Origin: Trinickia fusca
Lineage (GTDB): Bacteria > Pseudomonadota > Gammaproteobacteria > Burkholderiales > Burkholderiaceae
Direction: 5' to 3'
NCBI RefSeq assembly: GCF_003628145.1
Contig: NZ_RBZV01000007.1
Location: forward strand, 124,001-188,000
Length of the DNA stretch: 64,000 bases
Both the position numbers and the translations under genes were made by a program. Below the pieces are notes generated by a model. The model saw nothing but the letters and a program-made list of their open reading frames with translations, ran no database searches and was not told the origin of the DNA. Below, piece after piece: positions 28,604 through 38,499 of the stretch. Position 1 is the first letter of the stretch. Each line of letters starts with the position of its first letter.

Positions 28604-29050
28604 ATGTCGACTTCCGCAAAGAAGGTTGCGAAAAAGGCAGCCGCACCGGCGAAGAAAGCTGCTGCTGCTAAGAAAGTGCCCGCAAAGAAGGTCGCGGCTA
28701 AGAAGGTCGCCGTGAAGGCGTCCGGCGCTCCGACGCCGATCAAGGACACCTTCACGAAGGCCTCGCTGGCTGCCCACCTCGCGGAGCGTGCCGCAGTTGA
28801 GCCGAAGTCCGTCAAAGCCGTGCTGGCTGCGCTCGAGGACACGATTCTCGGCTCGGTCCACAAGAAGGGTGCAGGCGAGTTCACGCTGTCGGGTCTCTTG
28901 AAGATCGTCGTCCAAGCCGTTCCGGCGAAGAAGAAGCGCTTCGGCAAGGATCCGTTCACGGGTGAAGAGCGCTGGTTCCCGGCCAAGCCGGCATCGGTGC
29001 GCATCAAGGCACGTGCACTGAAGAAGCTGAAGGACGCCGCTAGCGCGTAA
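28604..29050 (+). CDS. HU-family protein with histone H1-like Lys/Ala tail
   Basis: A 148-residue nucleoid protein. Residues 1-45 are almost only Lys, Ala, Pro and Val (repeats of AKK and PAKK), like eukaryotic H1 tails. Residues about 46-148 form an HU/IHF-like fold (TKASLAAHLAERAAVEPKSV, then LKIVVQAVPAKKKRFGKDPF, ending PASVRIKARALKKLKD). The tail should bind the DNA backbone without sequence preference while the HU part bends it. AGGTAGGAGA precedes ATG 28604. It is a single gene flanked by terminators. Known in several beta-proteobacteria, so the layout itself is not new. Confidence 0.85.
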   Translation: MSTSAKKVAKKAAAPAKKAAAAKKVPAKKVAAKKVAVKASGAPTPIKDTFTKASLAAHLAERAAVEPKSVKAVLAALEDTILGSVHKKGAGEFTLSGLLKIVVQAVPAKKKRFGKDPFTGEERWFPAKPASVRIKARALKKLKDAASA

Positions 29051-29087
29051 TGCGCTTGCTGCAAAGCTTTCAAGGCTTCAAATAAAA

Positions 29088-29125
29088 ATCCCCGCGAGGT
29101 CGGATGCCTCGCGGGGATTTTTTTT
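29088..29125 (+). terminator. Strong intrinsic terminator of the HU/H1-like gene
   Basis: A 12-bp stem ATCCCCGCGAGG / CCTCGCGGGGAT with a 7-base loop, followed directly by a run of seven T. A-rich bases on the 5' side make it potentially active in both directions. Confidence 0.93.
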
Positions 29126-29174
29126 CGGCGCGCGCCGGGTGTGCGCGCCTGCTTCGCAGCGGTGACTACGATCG

Positions 29175-30635
29175 CTACTGCTGCTGCGACGACTGCGTCC
29201 GGTCGTCGGGACGATAGCCATCGGTGAGGGTTTTCAGGAACGCGATGATGTCTTCGATGTCGGCCTGCGTCATCGAGGGGGCATCGCCGAGCTTGCGATC
29301 GAACGGCGCATCGGTCTTGTCGATGTTGGCCCGGTACTTGGCGGGCAAGTCATCGTATTGCTCGACGTGACCTTGCGCATCGTGCGGATAGATCTTGCCC
29401 GGCTCGATGTCGCGCAGGTTGTAGAACGCCATCACCTGATCGAGCGAACGATAAACGCCGTTGTGGAAGAACGTTTTACGCGTGGCCGAGTTACGCAACG
29501 TCGGCGTGAGGAACATGCCGCAGTATTGCGTCTGCGTTGCCAGATCGGTGCGATGCGGGCCGCACAGACCCATGTCGTAGTAGTTCGCGTCGCGATTTAC
29601 GGCGAGCTGCGGGTTGCGCGGCACGCCCAATGATTCGTACTGGTAATCGGTGAACATCGGCGGCAGGCCGTCCTTGCCCGGCTTCGACAGATGGCACCCC
29701 GCGCAGTTGGCCTTGTGCGGATCGTTGAAGAGCCGCAGGCCGCGCAACTCCGCTTGCGTCAGTCGCGCGCGTCCCTCGAGCCAGTAGTCGTACTTGCTCG
29801 AATACGGATGGAACGACGGGTCTTCGACTTGAAAGCGCGCGACCGCGAACATCGCTTCCGAGAGCGCGAGGCGCGGGTTCTTGAAGATGTCGGGGCCGAA
29901 CAGCTGAATGAACACGTCGCGGTACGCGCTGCGGCTGAACTTCTCCGTGACTTCGTCGACGCTCGTATTGGCCATTTCGACGGGATTGAGCAACGGACCG
30001 AGCGCCTGGTCTTGCAACGTATCGACGCGACCGTCCCAGAAGAGTCCGCCTTGCGGGACCATCTCCGGTGCGGCCGGCGCCGCGCCCGCGGTTTTCTGGG
30101 CGCGCGTGGTGCCGGCCGCGGCGACCTGCTGGGCCACTTGCGCTTGATTGACGGGCTCGTCGGCGTCGGCCTGATCGGGGCCGATGCCGAAATTCGGTTG
30201 CCGGTACAGATACATCAGCGACGGGGGCGGCCGATCGCCCTGCAACGTTAGCGACGGTCCTCCGAACTGCACGGGCAGCGGATTGGCTGGGCCATAGGCA
30301 TGCTCGGCGCTGTGACACGATGCGCACGACATGCGGCCTGATGCCGAGAGGCTCTGATCGAAGTAGATGCGCTTGCCGAGCTGCGCCATCGCGCTCAGCG
30401 GCGCGGTGGCCGGGCGCTGCAGATGCACGGGGTGCGCATTGGCGCCCGTCAGTTGCTCGACGAATTCGCCGATCGGGCGCGGTGTGTGTTGCGGATAGGC
30501 GAGCGCCCACGCGCAGTAGCCGGCAGCCGCAGCGACGACGAGTGCGGCGAGGGTGCGGACGCGCAGACGTCGGCGCGTGGCGGGCCGGGCAGTATCGGCG
30601 GAAGCAGCGGACAAGGCAGGATCGTGCTGTTGCAT
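29175..30635 (-). CDS. Di-haem cytochrome c peroxidase family protein
   Basis: A 486-residue exported protein with two c-type haem sites, CASCH (about 104-108) and CAGCH (about 311-315), in the MauG/CcpA-like family. An N-terminal membrane helix (ALVVAAAAGYCAWALAY) anchors it to the inner membrane facing the periplasm. It contains TPTLRNSATRKTFFHNGVYR and ends with DIEDIIAFLKTLTDGY, both typical of this family. The likely role is reduction of peroxide or oxidation of a partner. An extra Ala/Gln-rich insertion lies between the two haem domains. The start at 30635 gives a normal Arg-rich cytoplasmic N-terminus. It follows the acid phosphatase gene by 121 bases on the same strand. Confidence 0.85.
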   Translation of the reverse strand: MQQHDPALSAASADTARPATRRRLRVRTLAALVVAAAAGYCAWALAYPQHTPRPIGEFVEQLTGANAHPVHLQRPATAPLSAMAQLGKRIYFDQSLSASGRMSCASCHSAEHAYGPANPLPVQFGGPSLTLQGDRPPPSLMYLYRQPNFGIGPDQADADEPVNQAQVAQQVAAAGTTRAQKTAGAAPAAPEMVPQGGLFWDGRVDTLQDQALGPLLNPVEMANTSVDEVTEKFSRSAYRDVFIQLFGPDIFKNPRLALSEAMFAVARFQVEDPSFHPYSSKYDYWLEGRARLTQAELRGLRLFNDPHKANCAGCHLSKPGKDGLPPMFTDYQYESLGVPRNPQLAVNRDANYYDMGLCGPHRTDLATQTQYCGMFLTPTLRNSATRKTFFHNGVYRSLDQVMAFYNLRDIEPGKIYPHDAQGHVEQYDDLPAKYRANIDKTDAPFDRKLGDAPSMTQADIEDIIAFLKTLTDGYRPDDRTQSSQQQ

Positions 30636-30756
30636 TGCGTTCGTCGGGAAAAGCGAAGTCGAATCGTTAACGGAAAAGCCACAGCCTGTTGCCAGGCTGT
30701 GGCGTGTCGGGACTGGCACGCCCGAAGGCGTGCAGTACCGGTGCAGTCGAGCTGAA

Positions 30757-32454
30757 TCAGCTTTGCGGTGCCGTCGAGACCTGCGTGCCCGTCGTCGGGT
30801 CGAGATACAGCGGGGTCGTCACAGCGCTGCCGCCGAAGTTGAACATGCTGCGGATGTCGCCAGCCGTCGCGTCGAACGAACCGCCGCCAAGACGTGCACC
30901 ACCGAGCCAGTTGTCTTCGATGAAGCGCGTCACCGAGGCCTGGTTGATCAGCGTGTGGTCGACGTAGTTCTTCTTCGCCCACGGCGAGATCACGAGGAAC
31001 GGCACGCGCGTGCCAGGACCGCAGCGGCCGTTGACGGGCTTGCCGTTCACGCCGTTCGGAGCCGGCGTGCCCGTCGAACCGCACTGGCCCGGCGCGTTGA
31101 GCTGGTCGGCGACGTTGTCGAACGAGGTGGAAGTCGGCGTCGCATAGGCGTGGTCGTACCAGCCGTCCGAATCGTCATAGGCGACGATGACCGCCGTGTT
31201 GGCCCAGTCGGGTTGCTGCTGCAGGAAGTTGATGACCTTGGTCACGAATGCCTGCTCGTCGAGCGGATCGGAGTAGCCAGCATGGGAGTCCTGATACGCG
31301 GGCGCCTTCAGGAAGCTCACCGACGGGAAGTTGCCGGCCTTCACGGCGGCGAAGAAGTCATCGGTGTCGTACTGGTGGTTGGCCGGATCGGCGGTCTTGC
31401 CGTCAGCCTGGAGCGAGTAGCCGATCGCGGCAGCCGCGCTCGGGCGCGAGTGCTGCGGGTTCGACGTCGACGCGTAGTACTGGAACCAGTTGTGGTGCGG
31501 GATGTAGTCGGCCGTCGCGCTGCCGCCGACGACTGCCGACGTCGTGCTGCGCGCGCAGTTGGTCGTGCCGTTCGCGTTCGTCGTCTGCAGGTTGAAGCCG
31601 CCCATGAAGCCGCCCCACGTGATGTTCTGCGCGTTGAGCAGGTCGCCGATGTTCTTGCCCGTCATCATCGCCTGGTCGGTCGTGCTCGAGCACACGTCGT
31701 AGCCAGGGTCGACGTCGTTGATCATCGTCAAGCCGCCTTGGCCGTCGTTCACGTAGTACGAACCCGCCACCGAAGGCTGCGTGCTCGATTTGACGACCTG
31801 CATACCGTTCGTCTGGCCCGAGATCACTTCGAGCGCGCCCGGCGTCGAGGGACCGTACGTCGACGTGTACGCGTTGTCGCTCATCGCGAAGTTCTGCGCG
31901 TAGTTCCACAGCGCAGTGACGGTATTGCCGTCGTAGTAGCCCATCACCTGGCCGTTCGTGCCGAATGCGCCGGCGCCACCGCTCGTGCCGCGGCCCGTGT
32001 ACTTCGGAAAGAGGTCGGCCAGACCGTTGTCATAGGCTTGCTGCTCGGCCGTGTAGGCGTGGTTCTGGCTCTTCGTGGCCGCTTGCGAGCGGTCGAGGCG
32101 GAACGGGTTCGACGCGCCCGCGCCGTTCAGCGCATTCGTCGCGTTGCCGTTGTTCGTCAGCAGCGCCGTCGTGAGGCCGTTGACGGCCGGCGTATTGGCG
32201 GCCACCGTGAACGCCGGTTCGCCCGCCGGGTTCGTCGCGTTCGGATAGGTGCCGAAGTAGTGGTCGAACGAGACGTTCTCGTCATAGATCACGACGAGGT
32301 GCTTGATCGGCGTGGTCGTGGCGAGAGCATCTTGCACGCTCGTCGTCGAGGACGAAGACGATGCCGGCGTGGAATTGTTCGAGCTGCCGCATGCCACGAG
32401 TGTGGCGAACGATGCGACGGCCAGCATGATGGGGCCAACCTGACGGCGAAACAT
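30757..32454 (-). CDS. AcpA-like acid phosphatase / phosphoesterase lipoprotein
   Basis: A 565-residue member of the phosphoesterase superfamily that includes AcpA and phospholipase C. It has a lipoprotein signal (AVASFATLVACGSS), then a Ser-rich linker, then KHLVVIYDENVSFDHYFGTY with the nucleophile region, IPHHNWFQYYA, VAYDDSDGWYDHAYATP and GTRVPFLVISPWAKKNYVDH. The catalytic core is preserved, and the C-terminal domains of phospholipase C are absent, so a phosphomonoesterase is more likely. It lies upstream of, and probably is co-transcribed with, the cytochrome c peroxidase gene. Confidence 0.87.
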   Translation of the reverse strand: MFRRQVGPIMLAVASFATLVACGSSNNSTPASSSSSTTSVQDALATTTPIKHLVVIYDENVSFDHYFGTYPNATNPAGEPAFTVAANTPAVNGLTTALLTNNGNATNALNGAGASNPFRLDRSQAATKSQNHAYTAEQQAYDNGLADLFPKYTGRGTSGGAGAFGTNGQVMGYYDGNTVTALWNYAQNFAMSDNAYTSTYGPSTPGALEVISGQTNGMQVVKSSTQPSVAGSYYVNDGQGGLTMINDVDPGYDVCSSTTDQAMMTGKNIGDLLNAQNITWGGFMGGFNLQTTNANGTTNCARSTTSAVVGGSATADYIPHHNWFQYYASTSNPQHSRPSAAAAIGYSLQADGKTADPANHQYDTDDFFAAVKAGNFPSVSFLKAPAYQDSHAGYSDPLDEQAFVTKVINFLQQQPDWANTAVIVAYDDSDGWYDHAYATPTSTSFDNVADQLNAPGQCGSTGTPAPNGVNGKPVNGRCGPGTRVPFLVISPWAKKNYVDHTLINQASVTRFIEDNWLGGARLGGGSFDATAGDIRSMFNFGGSAVTTPLYLDPTTGTQVSTAPQS

Positions 32455-32713
32455 GAGGACACGCTCCTGTTTTGTCGTTGCTGCGGCGCCGGGTCGAGCC
32501 TATCTATATATGCGCTTCTCGAGCAAATACCGATTCCACGGCGCCGACGCCAACGATTGATTGTTGTCGGAAGAACGGCGCATTGGATCATCTTCATATG
32601 AATGTTCGGAGGCATATCGCTTTCTAATTGTTTTCAGTCGCTTTCGAATGGCATGAGGAGCGCGTATGCCAAGTGCCGGCAACTCAAGTGACGTGCCTTG
32701 CCCACCATGAAAA

Positions 32714-32747
32714 AAAGCCAGCTGAAGGTTGCCCTTCAGCTGGCTTT
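32714..32747 (-). terminator. Intrinsic terminator of the porin gene
   Basis: A 15-bp perfect stem AAAGCCAGCTGAAGG / CCTTCAGCTGGCTTT with loop TTGC. On the minus strand it runs into TTTCATGG after the stem's own T-run, making six T in total. It lies about 60 bases after the porin stop. Confidence 0.93.
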
Positions 32748-32809
32748 CGATACAGCGCGCGATAGCGAGCTTTCGCTCTAATCGCTGGCTAGCCGGTTTG
32801 CGTCGGCGA

Positions 32810-33991
32810 TCAGAACTTGTGACGCAGGCCCAGGGCTACGAGCTCTTGCGAGTTCGTGCCGTTGTAGCCGTACGAGCCAATCGAAGCTTGGGCCGGCGTC
32901 AAGCCGCCGGAGCCGTTGCTCGTGTTGCCGCTCGCGTGCTGGTACGCGCCGACCAAGTACACGTCCGTGCGTTTGGACAGCGAGTAGTCCGCACCCAGCG
33001 AGACCTGGTGGTACGTCGCCGACGTATCGCCGCTCGACTTCGTGTAGCTGTAGCCGAGGCCCACCAGCAGAGGCGGCATGACTTGGTAGTTAACGAAGCC
33101 TTGGCCCGTGTTGTACTTCTCGGTCGAGCCGAACGTCGAGAAGCCGTCCGGCTTGTATTGCGCGTTGCTGTAGCCGAGACCGGCCGTGAAGGGGCCGATG
33201 ACGTACTGCGCCGCTACGCGCGCGATGCCGATCGACTTGGCCGATGCGTAACCCAGGTTGATGTTGCTGTCGAACGTGCCGCCCGACGTGGCCGACGCAC
33301 CCCAAGTCACACGCTGGTTACCGGCGTTGTTGAGGTTGCCGCTGTTCGAATTGTTGGCATAGAAGTAGCCGGCAGCCACGCCGATCGGGCCGTTGTTGTA
33401 GGACGCCGCGAGCGACCACGTTTGACCGCTGCCCGTCTGGCCGGCGATGCCGCCGAACGCGTACATGCCTTCGAACTGGAAACCGGCGTAGTTCACCGAC
33501 GTGTACTTGATGGCCTTGTCCGTGCGCGAGCTGTTGTCGTAGTTGTCGACGTCGCCTGCCGTCGCGAACACGCTGCCGAAGTAGTTGTCGGCCGTGATGC
33601 CTTGCACTTGGTCGACGACCGGGTCGTATTGACGGCCGAGCGTCAGCGTACCCCATTGGTTGCTTTGCAAGCCGACGAACGCCTGACGGCCGAACTCACG
33701 GCCGCTCTGGCCCAGCGTGCCTTTGCTCGGATCGAAGCCGTTTTCCAATTGGAAGATCGCAGCAAGGCCGCCGCCGAGGTCTTCTTGACCCTTCAGGCCC
33801 CAGCGCGTGCCGGACAGGTCACCGCCGCTCGCGTTACCGAGCGCCCACAAATTCTTGTTGCCATCTGCGTTGTGCACGTACGTCAGCGAGTTGTCGATGA
33901 CACCGTACAGCGTGACGCTGCTTTGCGCGTGCGCTGCACCAGCGGCAGCCAGCAACGCGAGCGAGAGGGTCGACAAAGCGATTTTTTTCAT
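32810..33991 (-). CDS. Outer-membrane porin (Gram-negative general porin)
   Basis: A 393-residue beta-barrel porin of the beta-proteobacterial OmpC-like family. The signal peptide is MKKIALSTLSLALLAAAG with cleavage after AHA, and the mature protein starts QSSVTLYGVIDNSLTYV. The loop 3 and barrel motifs typical of the family follow (GTRWGLKGQEDLGGGLAAIF, GRQAFVGLQSNQWGTLTLGR), and the last residue is Phe (LGLRHKF), the signal for barrel assembly. ATG 33991 is preferred over the tandem ATG 33994 because of spacing to GGAGAA. The gene is single, with a strong terminator, and divergent from the formate dehydrogenase operon. Confidence 0.95.
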   Translation of the reverse strand: MKKIALSTLSLALLAAAGAAHAQSSVTLYGVIDNSLTYVHNADGNKNLWALGNASGGDLSGTRWGLKGQEDLGGGLAAIFQLENGFDPSKGTLGQSGREFGRQAFVGLQSNQWGTLTLGRQYDPVVDQVQGITADNYFGSVFATAGDVDNYDNSSRTDKAIKYTSVNYAGFQFEGMYAFGGIAGQTGSGQTWSLAASYNNGPIGVAAGYFYANNSNSGNLNNAGNQRVTWGASATSGGTFDSNINLGYASAKSIGIARVAAQYVIGPFTAGLGYSNAQYKPDGFSTFGSTEKYNTGQGFVNYQVMPPLLVGLGYSYTKSSGDTSATYHQVSLGADYSLSKRTDVYLVGAYQHASGNTSNGSGGLTPAQASIGSYGYNGTNSQELVALGLRHKF

Positions 33992-34494
33992 CATTTCTCC
34001 ACGCGAACGATAATTTAAAACTGCCGGGAGAGAATAGCCGAACGCTTTGCACGCGACGAATGGAAAAAAACAGACTGTCGCCAAAACGAAACAGACACGG
34101 TGCTTAGGTGCGGTAAGAAGGCATAAGTAATTATTGCGCGTACCGAAACATTGAATTGGCAGATTCGTAATATTGGTGGCGCGCGCGCGTGTTATTCCCA
34201 ATTTGCGTGCAATGGAATGTGAATTTTCCCAACAATGGGCATAAAAATCCCATAAATGGACGGCGTCGGCGAACGATTGATTATCTGTTGATTATGTTGC
34301 GACGCATCAATTCATTCGCATGCATGGGCGCGGCAGCGCGGGGTGCTTCGTCGACCAACCAGCGCTTTGGTGCCTGTATGTCGGCTCGCGCACACTGCGT
34401 ATCGCGCCGCAGCATGACCGCTATTCGCGGATCGGGCGCGCGCCGCCTACACTTCTAAGCACTCCAAAACGACCCAATAATCGAGGAGGAGGCC
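33992..34494. other. Divergent region between porin and formate dehydrogenase
   Basis: 503 bases with no supported gene. The middle (34080-34290) is AT-rich. It holds a cluster of short palindromes: CCCA-ACAA-TGGG at 34228-34239 and CCAT-AA-ATGG at 34250-34259. No FNR-type TTGAT-N4-ATCAA box was found, although TTGAT occurs twice near 34277-34291. Confidence 0.5.
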
Positions 34495-37400
34495 ATGCTG
34501 CAGATGTCCCGACGCCAGTTCCTCAAAGTGACGGCGTCCTCCCTTGCCGGTTCGAGCCTCGTATTGTTGGGCTTTTCGCCGGCCGATGCGTTAGCGGAGG
34601 TGCGGCAGTACAAGCTGCTGCGCACGACCGAGACGCGCAACACCTGCCCCTATTGCTCGGTCGGCTGCGGCGTGCTGATGTATGGCCTCGGCGACAACGC
34701 GAAGAACGCGCTGCCCAGCATCATTCACATCGAAGGCGACCCCGACCATCCCGTCAATCGCGGCACGCTGTGCCCGAAAGGCGCGGCGCTCATCGACTTC
34801 ATCCACAGCGAAAGCCGTCTGCGCTACCCCGAGTACCGCGCGGCCGGCAGCGACCGTTGGCAGCGCATTTCGTGGAATGACGCGCTCGACCGCATCGCGA
34901 AGCTGATGAAAGAGGATCGCGATGCGAATTTCATCGAGACGACCGACGACGGCCTGAAGGTCAACCGCTGGCTGACGACGGGCATGCTGGCCGCATCGGC
35001 GAGCAGCAACGAAGTCGGCTACCTGACGCACAAGACGGCGCGCAGCCTGGGGCTGCTGGCATTCGACAATCAAGCGCGTGTCTGACACGGCCCGACGGTG
35101 GCAGGTCTTGCCCCGACGTTCGGCCGCGGCGCGATGACGAATCACTGGGTCGACATCAAGAATGCCGACGTGATTCTCGTGATGGGCGGCAATTCGGCCG
35201 AGGCCCATCCGTGTGGCTTCAAATGGGTGACGGAGGCCAAGGCGCATCGCAAGGCGCGGCTCATCGTCATCGATCCGCGCTTCACGCGCACGGCGTCGGT
35301 TGCCGATGTCTATGCGCCGATCCGCACCGGTACCGACATCGTCTTTCTCGGTGGCGTCATCAACTATCTGCTGACCAACGACAAGATCCAGCACGACTAT
35401 GTGCGCGACTACACGGACATGTCGTTCATCGTGCGAGAGGACTTCACATTCGTCGACGGTCTGTATTCGGGTTACGACGAGAGCAAGCACGGCTACCCCG
35501 ACAAGTCGACGTGGGACTATGAACGCGGCGACGACGGTTTCGTGAAGGTCGATGCGACGTTGCAGCACCCGCGTTGCGTCTACAACCTGATGAAAACGCA
35601 TTACGCGCGCTACACGCCCGAGATGGTCGAGAAGACATGCGGCACGCCGCGCGAGCAGTTCCTGAAGATCTGCGAGATGCTGGCCTCGACCGCCGTGCCG
35701 CAGCGCGCCGCGACGATCCTCTATGCGCTCGGCTGGACGCACCACTCGGTCGGCGCGCAGATGATCCGAACGGGGGCGATGGTCCAGCTGCTACTGGGCA
35801 ACATTGGCGTATCGGGTGGCGGCATGAACGCGCTGCGCGGCCATTCCAATATCCAGGGGCTGACCGATCTCGGCTTGATGTCGAACCTGCTGACGGGCTA
35901 CATGACACTGCCCGGGCAGCAGGAACAAGACTTCGAGGGCTACATCGCCAAGCGTGCGCTCCAGCCGCTGCGGCCGAATCAGCTCAGCTACTGGCAGCAC
36001 TATCGCGCGTTCTTCGTGAGTCTCATGAAGGCCTGGTGGGGCGACGCGGCGACGGCCGCCAACAACTGGGCCTACGACTATCTGCCCAAGCTCGACAAGT
36101 CCTACGATCTGATGCAAGGGCTCGAGCTCATGTACCAGGGCAAGATGAACGGCTACATCGCCCAGGGCTTCAATCCGCTGGCGGCTGCGCCGAGCAAGGC
36201 CAAGACTGCTGCGGCGCTGGCCAAGCTCAAGTGGCTCGTGATCATGGACCCGCTCGCGACCGAAACGTCGGAGTTCTGGAAGAACCATGGCGAGTACAAC
36301 GACGTCGACGCGTCGCGCATTCACACCGAGGTCTATCGTCTGCCTACGACGTGCTTCGCCGAGGAAAACGGCTCGCTCGTGAGCTCGAGCCGCGTGCTGC
36401 AGTGGCACTGGTGGGGGGCGGCGGGGCCCGGCGAAGCGCGCAGCGACCTCGAGATCATGGGCGGCCTGTTCGTGCGCATCCGCAAGCTGTACCAGACGCA
36501 AGGCGGCAAGTATCCCGATCCGATCGTCAATCTTTCGTGGCTCTACGCGAATCCCGAGAGCCCGACGGCCGAGGAGCTTGCCAAGGAATACAACGGCTGC
36601 GCGCTCGCAGATCTACCCGACCCGAAAGATCCCACCAAGGTGCTCGTGAAAAAGGGCGAGCAGCTGGCGGGCTTTGCGCAGTTGAAGGATGACGGTACGA
36701 CGGCGAGCGGCTGCTGGATCTTCTGCGGCGCGTGGACGCAAGCCGGCAACCAGATGGCGCGGCGCGACAACGACGATCCGACGGGCATCGGCCAGACGCT
36801 CGGCTGGGCCTGGGCGTGGCCGGCGAACCGGCGCGTGCTGTACAACCGGGCGTCGTGCGATGCGAGTGGCAAGCCGCTCGACCCGACGCGCAAGCTCATC
36901 GCGTGGAACGGCAGCACGTGGAGCGGCCCCGATGTGCCCGACTTCAAGCTCGACGAGCCGCCCGAAAACGGCATGGGCCCGTTCATCATGCAGGCCGAGG
37001 GCGTGGCGCGCTTTTTCGTGCGCGACGCGATGGTCGAAGGACCGTTTCCGGAGCACTACGAGCCGTTCGAAAATCCGCTGGGCTTCAACCCGCTCAATCC
37101 GCACAACCCACGCGCGGTCAGCAATCCGGGCGCGCGCGTGTTCGACGACGATCGCGCGATGTTCGGCACCGTCGCGCAGTATCCGCACGTGGCGACGACG
37201 TATCGGCTGACCGAGCACTTCCATTACTGGACCAAGCACGTGCGCCTGAACGCGATCCTGCAGCCGGAGCAGTTCGTCGAGATCGGCGAGGATCTGGCGC
37301 ATGAGCTCGGCATTGCGAACGGCGAGCGCGTGAAGGTGTCGTCCAAGCGCGGCTACATCGTGGCCGTGGCGCTCGTCACCAAGCGCATCAAGCCATTGAT

Positions 37401-37566
37401 GATCCAAGGCAAGAAGGTGCAGACGGTCGGCATTCCGCTGCACTGGGGCTTCATGGGACTCGCGAAGCCGGGCTATCTGACGAACACGCTGACGCCGTCG
37501 GTCGGCGACGGCAATGCGCAGACGCCCGAGTTCAAATCGTTCCTCGTGAAGGTCGAGAAGGTGTAG
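34495..37566 (+). CDS. fdnG: Formate dehydrogenase-N/O alpha subunit, selenoprotein (UGA = Sec197)
   Basis: A 1023-residue molybdenum/selenium enzyme that oxidises formate to CO2 in the periplasm. The frame has one TGA at 35083-35085, in the context ARV-U-HGPTVAGLAPTFGRG, the exact place of selenocysteine in E. coli FdnG; reading through gives the full family length. A Tat signal (MSRRQFLKVTASSLAGSS) starts the protein, followed by the [4Fe-4S] site CPYCSVGCGVLMYG with the later CPKGAA Cys. A bSECIS-like hairpin lies just after the UGA. AGGAGG precedes ATG 34495. Beta and gamma subunits, FdhE and the Sec machinery follow. Conventional gene calling would split it in two or call it broken. Confidence 0.95.
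35083..35114 (+). promoter_or_regulatory. UGA selenocysteine codon and bSECIS hairpin
   Basis: The UGA at 35083-35085 is followed after 11 bases by GGTGGCAGGTCTTGCCCC (35097-35114), which folds into a small hairpin with GGTCT in the loop. The E. coli fdnG/fdhF element has the same GGTnGCAGGTCT core, the SelB-binding apical part. Distance from UGA and loop sequence both fit. Confidence 0.88.
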
Positions 37567-37575
37567 GGGGCGGCC

Positions 37576-38499
37576 ATGAGTATGCAATCGCTCGATATCA
37601 AGCGCCGCTCTGCGACGACCGTGCAGCCGCCGTCCGTGCGCGAGCCCGCGGCGGGCACCGTCGCCAAGCTCATCGACGTGACCAAATGCATCGGCTGCAA
37701 GGCCTGCCAGGTCGCATGCATGGAGTGGAACGATCTGCGCGACGAGATCGGCTCGAACGTCGGTGTCTACGACAATCCGTCTGACCTGACCGAACACTCG
37801 TGGACGGTCATGCGCTTCACGGAATACGAGAACCCTTCGGGCAACCTCGAATGGCTGATTCGCAAGGACGGCTGCATGCACTGCGAAGACCCGGGCTGCC
37901 TGAAGGCCTGTCCTGCGCCTGGCGCGATCGTGCAGTACACGAACGGCATCGTCGACTTTCATGAAGAGAACTGCATCGGCTGCGGCTACTGCGTGACCGG
38001 GTGTCCGTTCAACATTCCGCGCATTTCGAAACAGGACCATCGCGCCTACAAATGCACGCTGTGTTCCGATCGCGTGGCGGTCGGGCAAGAGCCCGCCTGT
38101 GTGAAGACGTGTCCGACCGGGGCCATCGTGTTCGGCACGAAAGACGACATGAAGACCCACGCCGCCGAACGCATTGCGGACCTCAAGGAGCGCGGCTTCG
38201 ACAAGGCTGGACTGTACGATCCGCCCGGTGTCGGCGGCACGCACGTCATGTACGTGCTGCACCATGCCGACCAACCGTCGCTCTATCACGGCTTGCCCGA
38301 CGATCCGCACATCAGTCCGTTCGTATCGTTGTGGAAGGGGATATCGAAGCCGATCGCACTCGGCGCGATGGCGCTTGCCGTGCTCGCGGGCTTTTTCCAC
38401 TACGTGCGCGTCGGGCCCAGCGAAGTCTCCGACGCCGACGAAGCGAAGGCGCGCGACGAAGCGCAGCGCATTCGGGAACAACGCAAGGAGCGGCCATGA
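37576..38499 (+). CDS. fdnH: Formate dehydrogenase beta (iron-sulfur) subunit
   Basis: A 307-residue electron-transfer subunit. It has four ferredoxin-type Cys clusters: [35 protein letters not shown] and [20 protein letters not shown], i.e. four [4Fe-4S] centres passing electrons from the alpha subunit to the membrane cytochrome. A C-terminal membrane helix (about 255-275, [19 protein letters not shown]) anchors it. It starts nine bases after the fdnG stop, and its own stop overlaps the fdnI start. Confidence 0.96.
   Translation: MSMQSLDIKRRSATTVQPPSVREPAAGTVAKLIDVTKCIGCKACQVACMEWNDLRDEIGSNVGVYDNPSDLTEHSWTVMRFTEYENPSGNLEWLIRKDGCMHCEDPGCLKACPAPGAIVQYTNGIVDFHEENCIGCGYCVTGCPFNIPRISKQDHRAYKCTLCSDRVAVGQEPACVKTCPTGAIVFGTKDDMKTHAAERIADLKERGFDKAGLYDPPGVGGTHVMYVLHHADQPSLYHGLPDDPHISPFVSLWKGISKPIALGAMALAVLAGFFHYVRVGPSEVSDADEAKARDEAQRIREQRKERP

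Noticed and set aside
30553-32601. 682-codon plus-strand open frame opposite the AcpA-like and peroxidase genes
   Set aside because: Its product is Arg/Val-rich low-complexity sequence typical of an antisense shadow in GC-rich DNA, and both minus-strand genes are clear.
34277-34291. TTGAT repeats upstream of fdnG as an FNR site
   Set aside because: The second half ATCAA is not at the required four-base spacing.
35083-35097. Stop codon splitting fdnG into two genes, read as a pseudogene
   Set aside because: The UGA is at the known Sec position with a bSECIS-like hairpin behind it, and selA/selB/selC are present, so it is recoding, not decay.
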